Source: CAZCDM01 sp964497475
GTDB taxonomy: Bacteria > Planctomycetota > Phycisphaerae > SM23-33
Direction: 5' to 3'
Assembly: GCA_964497475.1 (NCBI GenBank)
Contig: CAZCDM010000054.1
Span: 1-12,952, forward strand
DNA: 12,952 nucleotides
The notes under the pieces: generated by a model
Told to the model about the DNA's origin: nothing
Seen by the model: the letters and a program-made list of their open reading frames with translations, nothing else
Databases searched by the model: none
Shown: positions 1 to 7,607 of the stretch, one piece after another
How the letters are laid out: each line of letters begins with the position of its first letter
How positions within the stretch are numbered: position 1 is the first letter of the stretch
Position numbers and translations under genes: made by a program

Positions 1-53
1 CCCACTATCGGCACAAAGACCAACCAGACGTTATGCATTTAACAGAGTACTAG

Positions 54-104
54 CCGGGGGCGCACTTGTCCTCCCATAGCCTTGGCGAAGGAGGAAGCCC
101 CCGG
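54..104. repeat. Compound stem-loop
   Basis: The outer arms CCGGGGGC (54-61) and GCCCCCGG (97-104) are perfectly complementary. Inside, TCCTCC (69-74) pairs with GGAGGA (90-95), and the apex contains CCTTGGCGAAGG (80-91), which could fold on its own but competes with the inner stem. The structure starts right after a TAG at 51-53, so it may end transcription of a gene to the left, although no T-run follows. It may instead be a dispersed intergenic palindrome. Confidence 0.5.
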
Positions 105-127
105 AAACCGTGTCCCAAAAGCAATGA

Positions 128-140
128 GCCCCGAAGGGGC
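128..140 (+). repeat. GAA-loop hairpin repeat, copy 1
   Basis: GCCCC-GAA-GGGGC is a perfect 5-bp stem with a GAA loop, embedded in the longer shared unit AGCCCCGAAGGGGCG. An identical unit lies at 226-240 and an inverted variant at 168-182. From memory, short hairpins like this recur between genes in planctomycete genomes, but I cannot verify that here. Confidence 0.65.
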
Positions 141-168
141 GAAAGTCGTGTTGGCGGTCGTCTCTGTC

Positions 169-181
169 GCCCTTTCAGGGC
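169..181 (-). repeat. GAA-loop hairpin repeat, copy 2, inverted variant
   Basis: On the minus strand this reads AGCCCTGAAAGGGCG, the same unit as the two flanking copies. One C-G pair next to the loop is replaced by T-A, with both sides of the stem changed. The paired change keeps the hairpin intact. Confidence 0.55.
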
Positions 182-226
182 TGGCATTTACGGAAGCCCA
201 CGGACACACAGGCCCAAAACAGCAAA

Positions 227-239
227 GCCCCGAAGGGGC
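227..239 (+). repeat. GAA-loop hairpin repeat, copy 3
   Basis: GCCCC-GAA-GGGGC is identical in its 15-base core to the copy at 128-140. Its left arm and loop (GCCCCGA, 227-233) are also exactly complementary to TCGGGGC at 263-269, so it can take part in a second, competing stem. Confidence 0.65.
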
Positions 240-275
240 GAGGACCTGAAGTATTTGTGCAGTCGGGGCGTTTTT
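227..275 (+). terminator. Possible terminator-like alternative stem in the pilM leader
   Basis: GCCCCGA (227-233) and TCGGGGC (263-269) form a perfect 7-bp stem with a 29-base loop, followed by G and then TTTTTATT from 271. That is the layout of an intrinsic terminator. It competes with the local GAA-loop hairpin at 227-239, which folds first and has a much shorter loop. It may be a terminator for upstream transcription, an attenuator, or a coincidence of repeated GC-rich arms. Confidence 0.3.
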
Positions 276-283
276 ATTACGAT
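255..283 (+). promoter_or_regulatory. Weak candidate promoter for the pilus operon
   Basis: TTGTGC (255-260) and TACGAT (278-283) are spaced 17 bases apart and lie in the only AT-rich patch upstream of pilM. The match to sigma-70 consensus is poor at -35 (3/6) and moderate at -10 (4/6). If this promoter is used, transcription starts downstream of the terminator-like stem and the two models exclude each other. Confidence 0.2.
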
Positions 284-364
284 ATATGAGATACGGCCTG
301 TCATGTCGTATCCCGCGGTGCGGCAGGAAGATTCCTGGGAACTTTGCGTACGATTGGTGGGTTG

Positions 365-1408
365 ATGGCGCGGAAGAATATACTTCCGATTGGTGTGGAT
401 ATCGGTTGCAGCTCGGCCAAGCTGGTGCAGATGGTTCGCACCAGTGGCGATCCGGAGTTGGCCAGCTCGGCCACGATGTCGATCCCGCCCCACCTCCAGA
501 ATGACCAGATCGGTCAGCTGGATTATCTCTGCAGCCAGGTCCCGCGGTATCTGCGGTCGGGAAACTTCCAGGGCAAGAAGTGCGTGCTGTCGCTTCCGGC
601 GACGTCGGCCTTTATCCGCCACGTGCGGGTTCCCAAGCGGGAGGCCTCGGCGATGGAAAAATCCATCCGCATCGCCGCCCGTACGGAGCTTCCCTATCCG
701 CCCGACCAGGCGGTGCTGCGACACATCCTGGCCGGCGAGGTCTACCGCGACGGAGTCAGCCAGCAGGAAGTGATCCTGGTGGCGATTCCGATCTCGACGT
801 TGCGGGCGTACCTGAACATGATTTCCCGCAGCGGCCTGGAGGCCATCTGCGTGACGATCGAGCCGATGGCGATTGTCTGCTGCTTCAAGGACCTGCTCGA
901 GGACCCGCAGGAGGCGACGGTGTTCGTCGACCTCGGCTCGGTCAACACACAGGTTACCATTACGCGCGGGCAGAACATCGCGTTCTGCCGCAACCTCCAG
1001 GGCGGCTCGGAGCAGCTCGCCCAGGCGATCGCCCAGGCGCTGCGGGTCAGCCCGCAGGAAGTGCACTCGATGCGCTGGGCGATCCAGGAGGGCAAGGACG
1101 TCGGCGCGGCGGGCGAGGAAATCCAGCGATGGATGGAGCTGTGGCTCGACGGGCTCTGCGGCGATGTCGAGACCTGCCTGCGGTATTACGAGGCCGTCTT
1201 TCGCGACACCCAGTTCGCCCGGGTGATCTTTACCGGCGGGCAGGCGGCGGACCGTCGTCTCTGCCAGGCCCTGGCGCGGAGGCTGAACCTCCCGGCCCAG
1301 ATCGGCGACCCGATGGCGCTGTTTGGTGACGGGCAGGGGACCAGTGGCGCGGCGCGGACCGATCTGGCCGTCGGAGCCGGCCTGAGCCTTTGTGGAATGG
1401 AACTGTAA
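365..1408 (+). CDS. pilM: Type IV pilus assembly ATPase-like protein PilM
   Basis: This is an actin-like cytoplasmic protein of 347 residues that, in characterised pili, binds the N-terminal tail of PilN and links the alignment complex to the motor ATPases. The actin/FtsA-type nucleotide motifs are visible: phosphate-1 GVDIGCSSAKLVQ near residues 10-22, phosphate-2 VFVDLGSVNTQVTI near 187-200, and the adenosine motif VIFTGGQ near 287-293. Length fits the family (about 350). I chose the ATG at 365, which puts MARKN directly before the conserved first strand and has a purine-rich GGTGGG just upstream. A TTG at 344 in the same frame would add seven residues that look non-conserved. It is the first gene of a nine-gene operon, and pilN follows after 11 bases. 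Confidence 0.9.
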   Translation: MARKNILPIGVDIGCSSAKLVQMVRTSGDPELASSATMSIPPHLQNDQIGQLDYLCSQVPRYLRSGNFQGKKCVLSLPATSAFIRHVRVPKREASAMEKSIRIAARTELPYPPDQAVLRHILAGEVYRDGVSQQEVILVAIPISTLRAYLNMISRSGLEAICVTIEPMAIVCCFKDLLEDPQEATVFVDLGSVNTQVTITRGQNIAFCRNLQGGSEQLAQAIAQALRVSPQEVHSMRWAIQEGKDVGAAGEEIQRWMELWLDGLCGDVETCLRYYEAVFRDTQFARVIFTGGQAADRRLCQALARRLNLPAQIGDPMALFGDGQGTSGAARTDLAVGAGLSLCGMEL

Positions 1409-1419
1409 CAGGAGCACGC

Positions 1420-2163
1420 GTGGAGATTCTTAATCTCATTCCGGACTACTACATCCACCAGCGGGTTCGCTATCGCGTGGACCTGCTGTGCGTGCTGCTG
1501 TTCGCGGTGGTGATGGCTTCGATCATGGTCGCCGAAACCGTCTCGCGAGATCAGTTGCAGGAGTCGCGGCAGGAGTATGTCGCCGTCAATGAGGACTTCG
1601 GCGAGGCCGCTGAGTTCGTCAACGAGTTCTTCGCCCTGCAGGTGGAAAAACGCAAGCTCTTCGAGGACGTTTCCCTCGTGGCCAGTATGGAAGACACCGT
1701 CCCGCTGAGTTACCTCGTGGGGGTGATTACCAACGCCCGCAGCGGGTCGCTGTGCATTACGAGCATTCGCAACCTCCGGCGGGATTCGATTATCGAACAG
1801 TCTGTGGTGGTCGAGAGGTCGGACCAGCCCGACACGCCTCCGCCGCCGAGACGCGAGGTGATTCGTGCGAACATCCAGGGCATGGCCGAGAGCCACCAGG
1901 AAGTCAACCAGTTCGTCGACGCCCTCGCTCGCAATCAGATCATGGAGCAGGTGATGCTCAAGTACTATCGCCCGGCTCGTGTGGATGAGACCGAGGTCCT
2001 GGGTTTTGAAATCGACATCCAGTGTCGCACGGATATCGACGTGTTGCAGCTGCGCAAGGCTGAGACGGCCGCTTCGCAGCCTGCCGGCGGTCCTGCCTCG
2101 GCGCCGGCCGGTGCAACGGACCCGGCCGGACCTGACCAGGCAACCGACGGAGGTGGCTCGTGA
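1420..2163 (+). CDS. pilN: Type IV pilus assembly protein PilN
   Basis: This is a bitopic inner-membrane protein of 247 residues. The N-terminus EILNLIPDYY matches the short conserved motif (INLLP type) that docks PilN into PilM. One membrane segment follows at about residues 22-38, then a charged helical stretch and a periplasmic domain that in the family pairs with PilO. The last 25 residues are Ala/Pro/Gly-rich and probably disordered. The GTG start at 1420 is supported by AGGAG five bases upstream (1410-1414). A TTG in the same frame at 1390 lies inside pilM and has no such site. Its stop overlaps the pilO start in a GTGA, suggesting coupled translation. Sequence similarity to PilN is weak outside the tail and membrane helix, so the name also rests on gene order. 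Confidence 0.82.
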   Translation: MEILNLIPDYYIHQRVRYRVDLLCVLLFAVVMASIMVAETVSRDQLQESRQEYVAVNEDFGEAAEFVNEFFALQVEKRKLFEDVSLVASMEDTVPLSYLVGVITNARSGSLCITSIRNLRRDSIIEQSVVVERSDQPDTPPPPRREVIRANIQGMAESHQEVNQFVDALARNQIMEQVMLKYYRPARVDETEVLGFEIDIQCRTDIDVLQLRKAETAASQPAGGPASAPAGATDPAGPDQATDGGGS

Positions 2164-2732
2164 ATCATCTCGGACCCCGCGAGTTTATCTTTCTGGCGTT
2201 GTTGTTCGCCGTGCCGGCCGGCGTTTATTTTCTCGTCTTCCAGCCGCGCAGCCAAGCCCGCCAGGCCATGACCGAAGACATCGAGCTCAAGCGGGAGCAG
2301 CTCAACGAACTCCGCCTTGCCCGAGGGCAGGCGGCGAGCAACCTTGCCGAGCAGATCACCCAGTACAAGCAGGCCCTGGAGGTAGCCCGTGACAGGCAGC
2401 CTGCTCTGGAGGGCAATGCACGGATCCTCGGGGCCTACAAACGACTGGCCGAGAGCAATCAGATACTTTCGTCCATCGACAACGAACCGCCGCCTGCGGT
2501 GGGCAGCGAGGGGCCCACGCCGATCCAGGAAAAGTACACCATCCGGCGGGTCAAAATGAACCTCAGCGGAAACTTTGATAATTTTTACGCCTTCCTCCTG
2601 CAGGTCGAGGACCAGCCCCGGCTCACGCAGATTGAAACCCTGTCCATCAGCCGCGAGGGCCGACAGCGCGAGGGGCTCGTCAATGCGAACATGGTCCTGA
2701 CGATCTATTACCTGAAAGACAAGTCCAACTAA
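2160..2732 (+). CDS. pilO: Type IV pilus assembly protein PilO
   Basis: This protein of 190 residues has a short cytoplasmic tail, one membrane helix (about 8-27), a charged coiled-coil-like stretch (about 30-80) and a C-terminal domain with the alternating pattern of the PilO ferredoxin-like fold (VKMNLSGNFDNFYAFLLQVE, then a final VLTIYYLK strand). PilO pairs with PilN in the periplasm and recruits PilP. The GTG start at 2160 overlaps the pilN stop by four bases and follows a strong GGAGGTGG (2149-2156). Family length is usually about 200, so it appears full length. Identification uses topology, the C-terminal domain and position between pilN and a PilP/GspC-like gene. Confidence 0.85.
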   Translation: MNHLGPREFIFLALLFAVPAGVYFLVFQPRSQARQAMTEDIELKREQLNELRLARGQAASNLAEQITQYKQALEVARDRQPALEGNARILGAYKRLAESNQILSSIDNEPPPAVGSEGPTPIQEKYTIRRVKMNLSGNFDNFYAFLLQVEDQPRLTQIETLSISREGRQREGLVNANMVLTIYYLKDKSN

Positions 2733-2774
2733 TGTGCCCCCGGCGTGATGCCGACGACCCCAAGGAGCCCTTTG

Positions 2775-3455
2775 ATGGCTGAAGAAAACAAATCCAGTGA
2801 CGCCGCCGGGGCCGATGGGATCCCCCTGGCCGGGCCGAAAGAGCACTCCGAGGCCGAGGAGGCCTTTCTGGGCTCTGACGACACTGGCGGAGGCAAGAAG
2901 CTTTTCGGCGTCGAGCGGGCTACGATGATGATGGCCCTGATGTTCCTCGGCGGGATTGGCTGGGTTCTTTTTGCCAGCCGACAAGTCAAAATTGTTGATA
3001 TTTCCGCGGACGAGGACCCCAACGTCGCCATCGTCCAGGCCGGCCTGATGGACATCAATCAGACCGCCCAGGCCACCAAGGAACAGGACGAGCAGACCCG
3101 CAAGATCATGGATGCGATTTATTACGGCGCCAAGCAGCGCCAGATTCCGCCCGAGGACATCCACAGCAACCCGTTCACATACCACTTTTTGCCCGAACCC
3201 AAGGCCCCCGAGCCCGAGCCGGAAATGAAACCCGAAGAACCTCAGGTCAAATCCGAGCCCGAGCCTGAGGATCCGCCCCCGGTGGAAGGCCTTTCGCTGC
3301 AATCGGTTCTGATGGGTGCGAACCCCATGGTGACGATTTCCGGCAAGCTGGTTCGACGCGGACAAATAATTCAGGGCTGGGAGGTGGTCGAGATTCAACA
3401 GGATCGCGTAAAATTGAGGTGGCGGAATCGGATATACTGGTTGAGAATGCCATAA
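2775..3455 (+). CDS. PilP/GspC-like bitopic pilus assembly protein
   Basis: This protein of 226 residues has an acidic N-terminal tail, a single membrane helix at about 49-66 and a Pro/Glu-rich spacer at about 140-170. A compact C-terminal domain (about 172-226, with SGKLVRRGQIIQGWEVVEIQ then WRNRIYWLRM) reads like the small beta domain shared by PilP and GspC (HR domain). That domain contacts the outer-membrane secretin in related machines. Classical PilP is a lipoprotein; this protein has no lipobox and is anchored by a helix, as GspC is. The ATG at 2775 is preferred over one at 2745 because AAGGAG (2762-2767) sits seven bases upstream. Function is inferred from architecture and position after pilO. 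Confidence 0.68.
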   Translation: MAEENKSSDAAGADGIPLAGPKEHSEAEEAFLGSDDTGGGKKLFGVERATMMMALMFLGGIGWVLFASRQVKIVDISADEDPNVAIVQAGLMDINQTAQATKEQDEQTRKIMDAIYYGAKQRQIPPEDIHSNPFTYHFLPEPKAPEPEPEMKPEEPQVKSEPEPEDPPPVEGLSLQSVLMGANPMVTISGKLVRRGQIIQGWEVVEIQQDRVKLRWRNRIYWLRMP

Positions 3456-3485
3456 TCCCCTGCCCCCGATTCCAGGAGATGTATT

Positions 3486-5282
3486 TTGAGTTCGGTAGAG
3501 AAAAAAGCAGCCCGGCTGGCCGATGTCCTGCAGGACGTCCAGCCCGATGGCGGCGGTGAGATCTGGGCCCCCCAGGCCGGTCAGTCCGGCCGGCGAGGCC
3601 CGGAGAACCTCCTGCTGGCCAGCGGCAAGGTTACGCCCGAGCAACTCGCCAAAGCCTGCGAGCTGCAAACCCAGGACCCCAAGCTCAGCGTGCTCGAAGC
3701 GCTCGTCAAGCTCCAGGCCATCGACGAGATGATCGCCCTGCGCACCCTCGCCGAGCATTTCAAAATCCCCTTCCGCCGCATCGGGCCCGACCAGGTGGAC
3801 CCCGAGGCCCTCGAAGTCCTGCCGCTGGATTACATCCGCGCCAAAAATGTCCTGCCCATGGCTCGCAAGGGCGATGCCATCGTCATGGCCATTCCCAACC
3901 CGGGCGATATCTTCCTGATCGACGATTTCCGCCGCCGCCTGGACATGCCCGTCAAGCTCGTGGTCTCGCCCGAGGCGGATATTCGAGCGGCGATCAATGA
4001 AATCTCAGCCGGGCCCGGCCAGCAGGTCGAGGACATCCTCAGCAACTTCGATGTCGACGAAGAGACCGTCGAGGTCGTCGAGGATGATTCGGATCAGGCC
4101 GAAGACCTGGAGAAGATGGCCGGCGAGAGCCCGGTCATCCGCTATGTGAACTTCATCATTTCCAACGCGGTCCACGAGGGCGCCAGCGACATCCACATCG
4201 AGCCCAGCAAGAAGCGCCTGCGCGTGCGGTATCGTCTGGACGGCATTCTCTTTGAGCAGTCGGCCCCGCCGGTGCAGATGCAGGCGGCAATTATTTCCCG
4301 TCTGAAGATCATGGCCAAGCTCGACATTGCCGAGACCCGCCTGCCGCAGGACGGGCGCATTCGAGCGACCGTCCAGGGGCGGAATATCGACCTGCGCGTA
4401 TCGACCCTGCCAACCGTCTACGGAGAGAAGTGCGTGATCCGCCTTCTGGATAACCGCTCGATTATGGTCGGCCTGGAAAACCTCGGCATGGCCACCGAGA
4501 CCCTCAACACCCTCAAGACCGAAATCGACCAGCCCAACGGCGTGCTGCTGGTCACCGGCCCGACCGGCAGCGGTAAAAGTACCACGCTTTACTCGGCCCT
4601 GCAGATTCTCGACCGCGACAAGCTCAACATCTCCACCGTCGAGGACCCGGTCGAATACGAGCTGGATGGCATTAACCAGGTCCACGTCCACGACCAGATC
4701 GGCATGAGCTTTGCCGCCGCCCTCCGCAGCCTGCTGCGACAGGACCCCGATGTGGTGATGGTCGGTGAAATTCGTGACGTCGAGACCGCCCGCATCGCCG
4801 TGCAGGCCTCCCTGACAGGCCACCTGGTCTTCTCGACGCTGCACACCAACGACGCCCCCAGCAGTATCACCCGACTGATCAACATCGGCGTCGAGCCGTA
4901 TCTGATCTCGGCGGCCCTCAACGGCGTGCTGGCCCAGCGACTGGTGCGAAAAATCTGCCCCGAGTGCAAAGCCCCCGACACCGACGTGACCGACCGCGTC
5001 CGCAGACACCTCGAAAAGTTCGGCGTGGGGGACATGACGCTGTTCCGCGGGGCCGGCTGCGAGAAATGCCGCCAGACCGGCTACAAGGGGCGGCTCGGCA
5101 TTTACGAGATGATGGTCATGACCGACGAGATGCGCGACATTGTTACCGGAGCGCCCCAGCTGACCGAACTGCGACGCTTCGCCCTGGAAAACGGCATGCG
5201 GAACCTCAAGCAGGACGGGTTTGAAAAGGCCAGCCAGGGCCTGACCACCATCGAAGAAGTCATGCGCGTTACCGAACTCTGA
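3486..5282 (+). CDS. pilB: Type IV pilus extension ATPase PilB (GspE family)
   Basis: This cytoplasmic hexameric motor ATPase powers pilin polymerisation. At 598 residues it is full length. An N-terminal MshEN-type domain (about 38-172) is followed by an acidic linker and the GspE core. Visible motifs are the Walker A GPTGSGKST (358-366), the Asp box VEDPVEYEL (385-393), the Walker B PDVVMVGEIRD (421-431) and the His box TGHLVFSTLHT (444-454). A tetracysteine zinc site (CPEC at 491-494, CEKC at 525-528) is typical of PilB/GspE and absent from PilT. The TTG start has AGGAG seven bases upstream (3474-3478). An ATG at 3479 is out of frame. It lies 30 bases after the previous gene and 16 before pilT. 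Confidence 0.96.
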   Translation: MSSVEKKAARLADVLQDVQPDGGGEIWAPQAGQSGRRGPENLLLASGKVTPEQLAKACELQTQDPKLSVLEALVKLQAIDEMIALRTLAEHFKIPFRRIGPDQVDPEALEVLPLDYIRAKNVLPMARKGDAIVMAIPNPGDIFLIDDFRRRLDMPVKLVVSPEADIRAAINEISAGPGQQVEDILSNFDVDEETVEVVEDDSDQAEDLEKMAGESPVIRYVNFIISNAVHEGASDIHIEPSKKRLRVRYRLDGILFEQSAPPVQMQAAIISRLKIMAKLDIAETRLPQDGRIRATVQGRNIDLRVSTLPTVYGEKCVIRLLDNRSIMVGLENLGMATETLNTLKTEIDQPNGVLLVTGPTGSGKSTTLYSALQILDRDKLNISTVEDPVEYELDGINQVHVHDQIGMSFAAALRSLLRQDPDVVMVGEIRDVETARIAVQASLTGHLVFSTLHTNDAPSSITRLINIGVEPYLISAALNGVLAQRLVRKICPECKAPDTDVTDRVRRHLEKFGVGDMTLFRGAGCEKCRQTGYKGRLGIYEMMVMTDEMRDIVTGAPQLTELRRFALENGMRNLKQDGFEKASQGLTTIEEVMRVTEL

Positions 5283-5298
5283 TCGCAAAGGATCTGCC

Positions 5299-6366
5299 GT
5301 GATCGATCTGACCGCCTTGCTGACGTATGTCATGGAAGCCGGGGCCAGCGACGTCCACGTCGTGCCCTATCACCCCCCGGTTATGGTGCTGCACAAACAG
5401 CTCCAGCCCGTGCCCGGCTTCGATGTCGTCGCCCCCGAGGACACCAAGTCCATGGTCATGGGAATGGTCGGCCAGGCCGGCATGGACAGCCTCCTGGAGA
5501 GGCGCGACTGGGACTTCTCCCACAAAATCGCAGGCGTGGGCCGATACCGCGTCAATGCCCACTTCCAGCGGGAATGCATCGGCATCTGCTTCCGAACCAT
5601 CAAGTCCAGCGTCCCGCCGCTGGCTGATCTCAACCTGCCCCCGGTGGTCAAAAAGCTCACCGATCTGCCCCGAGGGCTCGTGCTGATGACCGGCCCGACC
5701 GGCAGCGGTAAGAGTACCACCCTGGCCTCGCTGATCGACCGGATGAACCAGTCCCAGTCCCGCCACGTCATCACCATCGAAGACCCGATCGAATACGAGT
5801 TGGTCTCCAATCAGTGCCTCATCGAGCAGCGCGAGTTCGGCTCGGACGTGCCCTCGTTCGCCTCCGGCCTCAAGCACGCCCTGCGACAGGCACCGGATGT
5901 GATCCTCGTCGGCGAAATGCGAGACCTGGAAACCACCACCGCCGCGATCAGCGCCGCCGAGACCGGCCACCTCGTGCTGTCCACCCTCCACACCCAAAGC
6001 GCATCGCAGACCATCGAGCGTATCATCGACATCTACCCCGCCGAGCAGCAGCGGTACATCCTCTCGATGCTGTCCAACACCCTCCAGGCCGTCGTCACCC
6101 AGACGCTCTTTACCCAGATCAGCGGGCAGGGCATGGTGCCCGCCCTGGAGGTCATGATCTGTAACTCGGCCGTGCGGAGCTGTATCCGCGAGAACCGCAT
6201 TCACGAAATCCCCAACATCATCGAGACCAACCGGGCTGCCGGGATGTGCCTGCTGGACGACGCGATCAAATCGCTCTACCTCAACGGGCAGATCTCGTTT
6301 GAGCAGGCCCTGGAGCGAGCCAATCATCCCGCGACCTTGCGCAAGGCCATCGGTGGGGCCGCCTGA
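5299..6366 (+). CDS. pilT: Type IV pilus retraction ATPase PilT
   Basis: This protein of 355 residues is a retraction motor ATPase paralogous to PilB but lacking the long N-terminal domain and the zinc site. Motifs are the Walker A GPTGSGKST (132-140), the Asp box IEDPIEYEL (160-168), the Walker B APDVILVGEMRD (198-209) and the His box TGHLVLSTLHT (222-232). AVRSCIREN (291-299) stands where PilT proteins carry AIRNLIRE, the motif associated with retraction. The GTG start is preceded by AAAGGA (5287-5292). Its presence argues that the machine is a retractable pilus rather than only a secretion pseudopilus. The C-terminal region (LDDAIKSLYLNGQISFEQAL) is typical of the family. Confidence 0.94.
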   Translation: MIDLTALLTYVMEAGASDVHVVPYHPPVMVLHKQLQPVPGFDVVAPEDTKSMVMGMVGQAGMDSLLERRDWDFSHKIAGVGRYRVNAHFQRECIGICFRTIKSSVPPLADLNLPPVVKKLTDLPRGLVLMTGPTGSGKSTTLASLIDRMNQSQSRHVITIEDPIEYELVSNQCLIEQREFGSDVPSFASGLKHALRQAPDVILVGEMRDLETTTAAISAAETGHLVLSTLHTQSASQTIERIIDIYPAEQQRYILSMLSNTLQAVVTQTLFTQISGQGMVPALEVMICNSAVRSCIRENRIHEIPNIIETNRAAGMCLLDDAIKSLYLNGQISFEQALERANHPATLRKAIGGAA

Positions 6367-6383
6367 AGAAATGAGACCCGTTC

Positions 6384-7604
6384 ATGCCGCAGTTTAAATG
6401 TGAATTGCAGATGCCCGAAGGCGATGTGGTCGTCCAGACCATCACCGCCGATTCCCTCACCCAGGCGCAGAATGAAGCCCGTGCCACCGGTGGGTACGTC
6501 CTGAACATCGCCGAGGCTGGCTCGGGCGGCGGAATCATTGAAAAGATGCAGAATATCCGCCTCGAGGGCGGGCCCGGGCTCAAGGATCTCATCAGCTTCA
6601 CCAAGCAGCTCAGTGTGATGATCAAGGCGGGCATCAGTATCCGCGACGCCATCGAAACCATCGCCGAGCCTGTCGTCAATCAGAAGTTCAAGAAGGTGCT
6701 TAACCAGATTCGTCTCGATGTCGAATCGGGCGTGTCGTTCTCGGCGGCCCTGGCCAAGCACCCCAAAATCTTCTCGGCGTTGTATGTCAACATGGTTCGC
6801 GCGTCGGAAATGTCCGGCCAGTTCGCGGCCATGCTCGAGCGGCTCAACGAGTACCTCGCCGAGCAGGACGAGGTCCGCCGCATGGTCATTGGCGCGATGA
6901 TCTACCCGGCCGTGCTTTTTACCATGTCCATCGCCGCGGTGGTCTTCCTGCTGAGCTTCGTCCTGCCGAAATTCATGGCGATGTTCCGGGGAAAAGAGGA
7001 TCTCCTGCCCAAGCCCACCGTCGCCCTGATGGCCTTGAGCGATTTCATGCAGAACTACTGGTATGTCCTCATCGGCAGCCTGGCGGCGATCATCATCGTC
7101 CTGGTCTACGCAGTCAAAACCGAGCAGGGTGCGATCCTTTTCGACAAATTCAAGCTCCGCGTGCCGATCTTCAGCAAAATGCTCCGCTGCCTCTATATCA
7201 CCCGCAGCCTCCAGAGCCTCGGCGAGCTGATGAATGCCGGCGTGCCCATTCTCGAATCGCTCCAGATTACCGCCGATATCGCAGCCAATCATGAGTATCG
7301 ATCGCTCTGGGAGGATGTCAGCGATTCGGTGCGCGAGGGCAATAAGATCGTCGCTCATCTCAGCACCAATTCGCTGCTGCCCAAGCCCGTGGTGCAGATG
7401 ATCTCAGCCGGTGAAGAGTCCGGCCGATTGGGCGACGTTCTGACCGATATTGCAGACTATTACGCCAAAGAACTCCGGTCGGTCATCAAGGCCGTTACCG
7501 CCCTGATTGAGCCGATTATGATCGTTTTTATGGGCTTTGTCGTCGGTTTTATTGCGATGAGTATCATTTTACCTGTTTTCAAGATGAACCAGCTCGTAAA
7601 ATAA
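6384..7604 (+). CDS. pilC: Type IV pilus inner-membrane platform protein PilC (GspF family)
   Basis: This polytopic protein of 406 residues is turned by PilB and PilT to add or remove pilins. It has a short N-terminal beta region and two tandem GspF helical domains (about 67-190 and 270-393). Membrane segments are at about 168-195, 226-243 and 370-396. Family phrases include SFTKQLSVMIKAGISI (first domain) and the paired LGELMNAGVPILESL with SAGEESGRLGDVL (second domain). The ATG is the first reasonable start; a ribosome site upstream is only weakly evident. It follows pilT by 17 bases, and three bases separate its stop from the first prepilin. Length matches the family (about 400). Confidence 0.95.
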   Translation: MPQFKCELQMPEGDVVVQTITADSLTQAQNEARATGGYVLNIAEAGSGGGIIEKMQNIRLEGGPGLKDLISFTKQLSVMIKAGISIRDAIETIAEPVVNQKFKKVLNQIRLDVESGVSFSAALAKHPKIFSALYVNMVRASEMSGQFAAMLERLNEYLAEQDEVRRMVIGAMIYPAVLFTMSIAAVVFLLSFVLPKFMAMFRGKEDLLPKPTVALMALSDFMQNYWYVLIGSLAAIIIVLVYAVKTEQGAILFDKFKLRVPIFSKMLRCLYITRSLQSLGELMNAGVPILESLQITADIAANHEYRSLWEDVSDSVREGNKIVAHLSTNSLLPKPVVQMISAGEESGRLGDVLTDIADYYAKELRSVIKAVTALIEPIMIVFMGFVVGFIAMSIILPVFKMNQLVK

Positions 7605-7607
7605 AGT

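Larger units (their letters stand above)
1..364. other. Intergenic region upstream of the pilus operon
   Basis: I see no complete gene here. One frame is open from base 3 to a TAG at 51-53 and could be the 3' end of a gene starting left of the window, but 16 codons are too few to judge. A larger open frame across 66-365 runs through palindromic repeats and encodes Arg/Pro-rich sequence with no recognisable motif, so I do not call it. The region instead holds several stem-loops, listed separately, and the leader of the pilus operon. No tRNA or known riboswitch was recognised. Confidence 0.6.

Noticed and set aside
30..44. Integron attC-like core (GTTATGC...TTTAAC)
   Set aside because: The left core does not fit GTTRRRY, there is no matching outer pair and no cassette or integrase nearby.
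128..239. CRISPR array from the repeated short palindromes
   Set aside because: Units are only about 15 bases, one is inverted, spacers are unequal and there are no cas genes.
66..365. Open frame of 99 codons on the plus strand before pilM
   Set aside because: It runs through the GAA-loop hairpins and encodes low-complexity Arg/Pro-rich sequence (repeated KPRRGE-type phrases) from the repeats; no ribosome site or family resemblance.
4555..5720. Nearly identical DNA at the Walker A sites of pilB and pilT
   Set aside because: The stretch encodes the same conserved GPTGSGKST motif with shared codon preference in paralogues; identity stops outside the motif, so no recent recombination is needed.
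188..7358. Long minus-strand open frames opposite the pilus genes (188-1417, 1965-3758, 4005-5333, 5269-6327, 6324-7358)
   Set aside because: They are antiphase shadows of well-recognised genes in GC-rich codons, with His/Arg/Gly/Leu-rich translations and no motifs.
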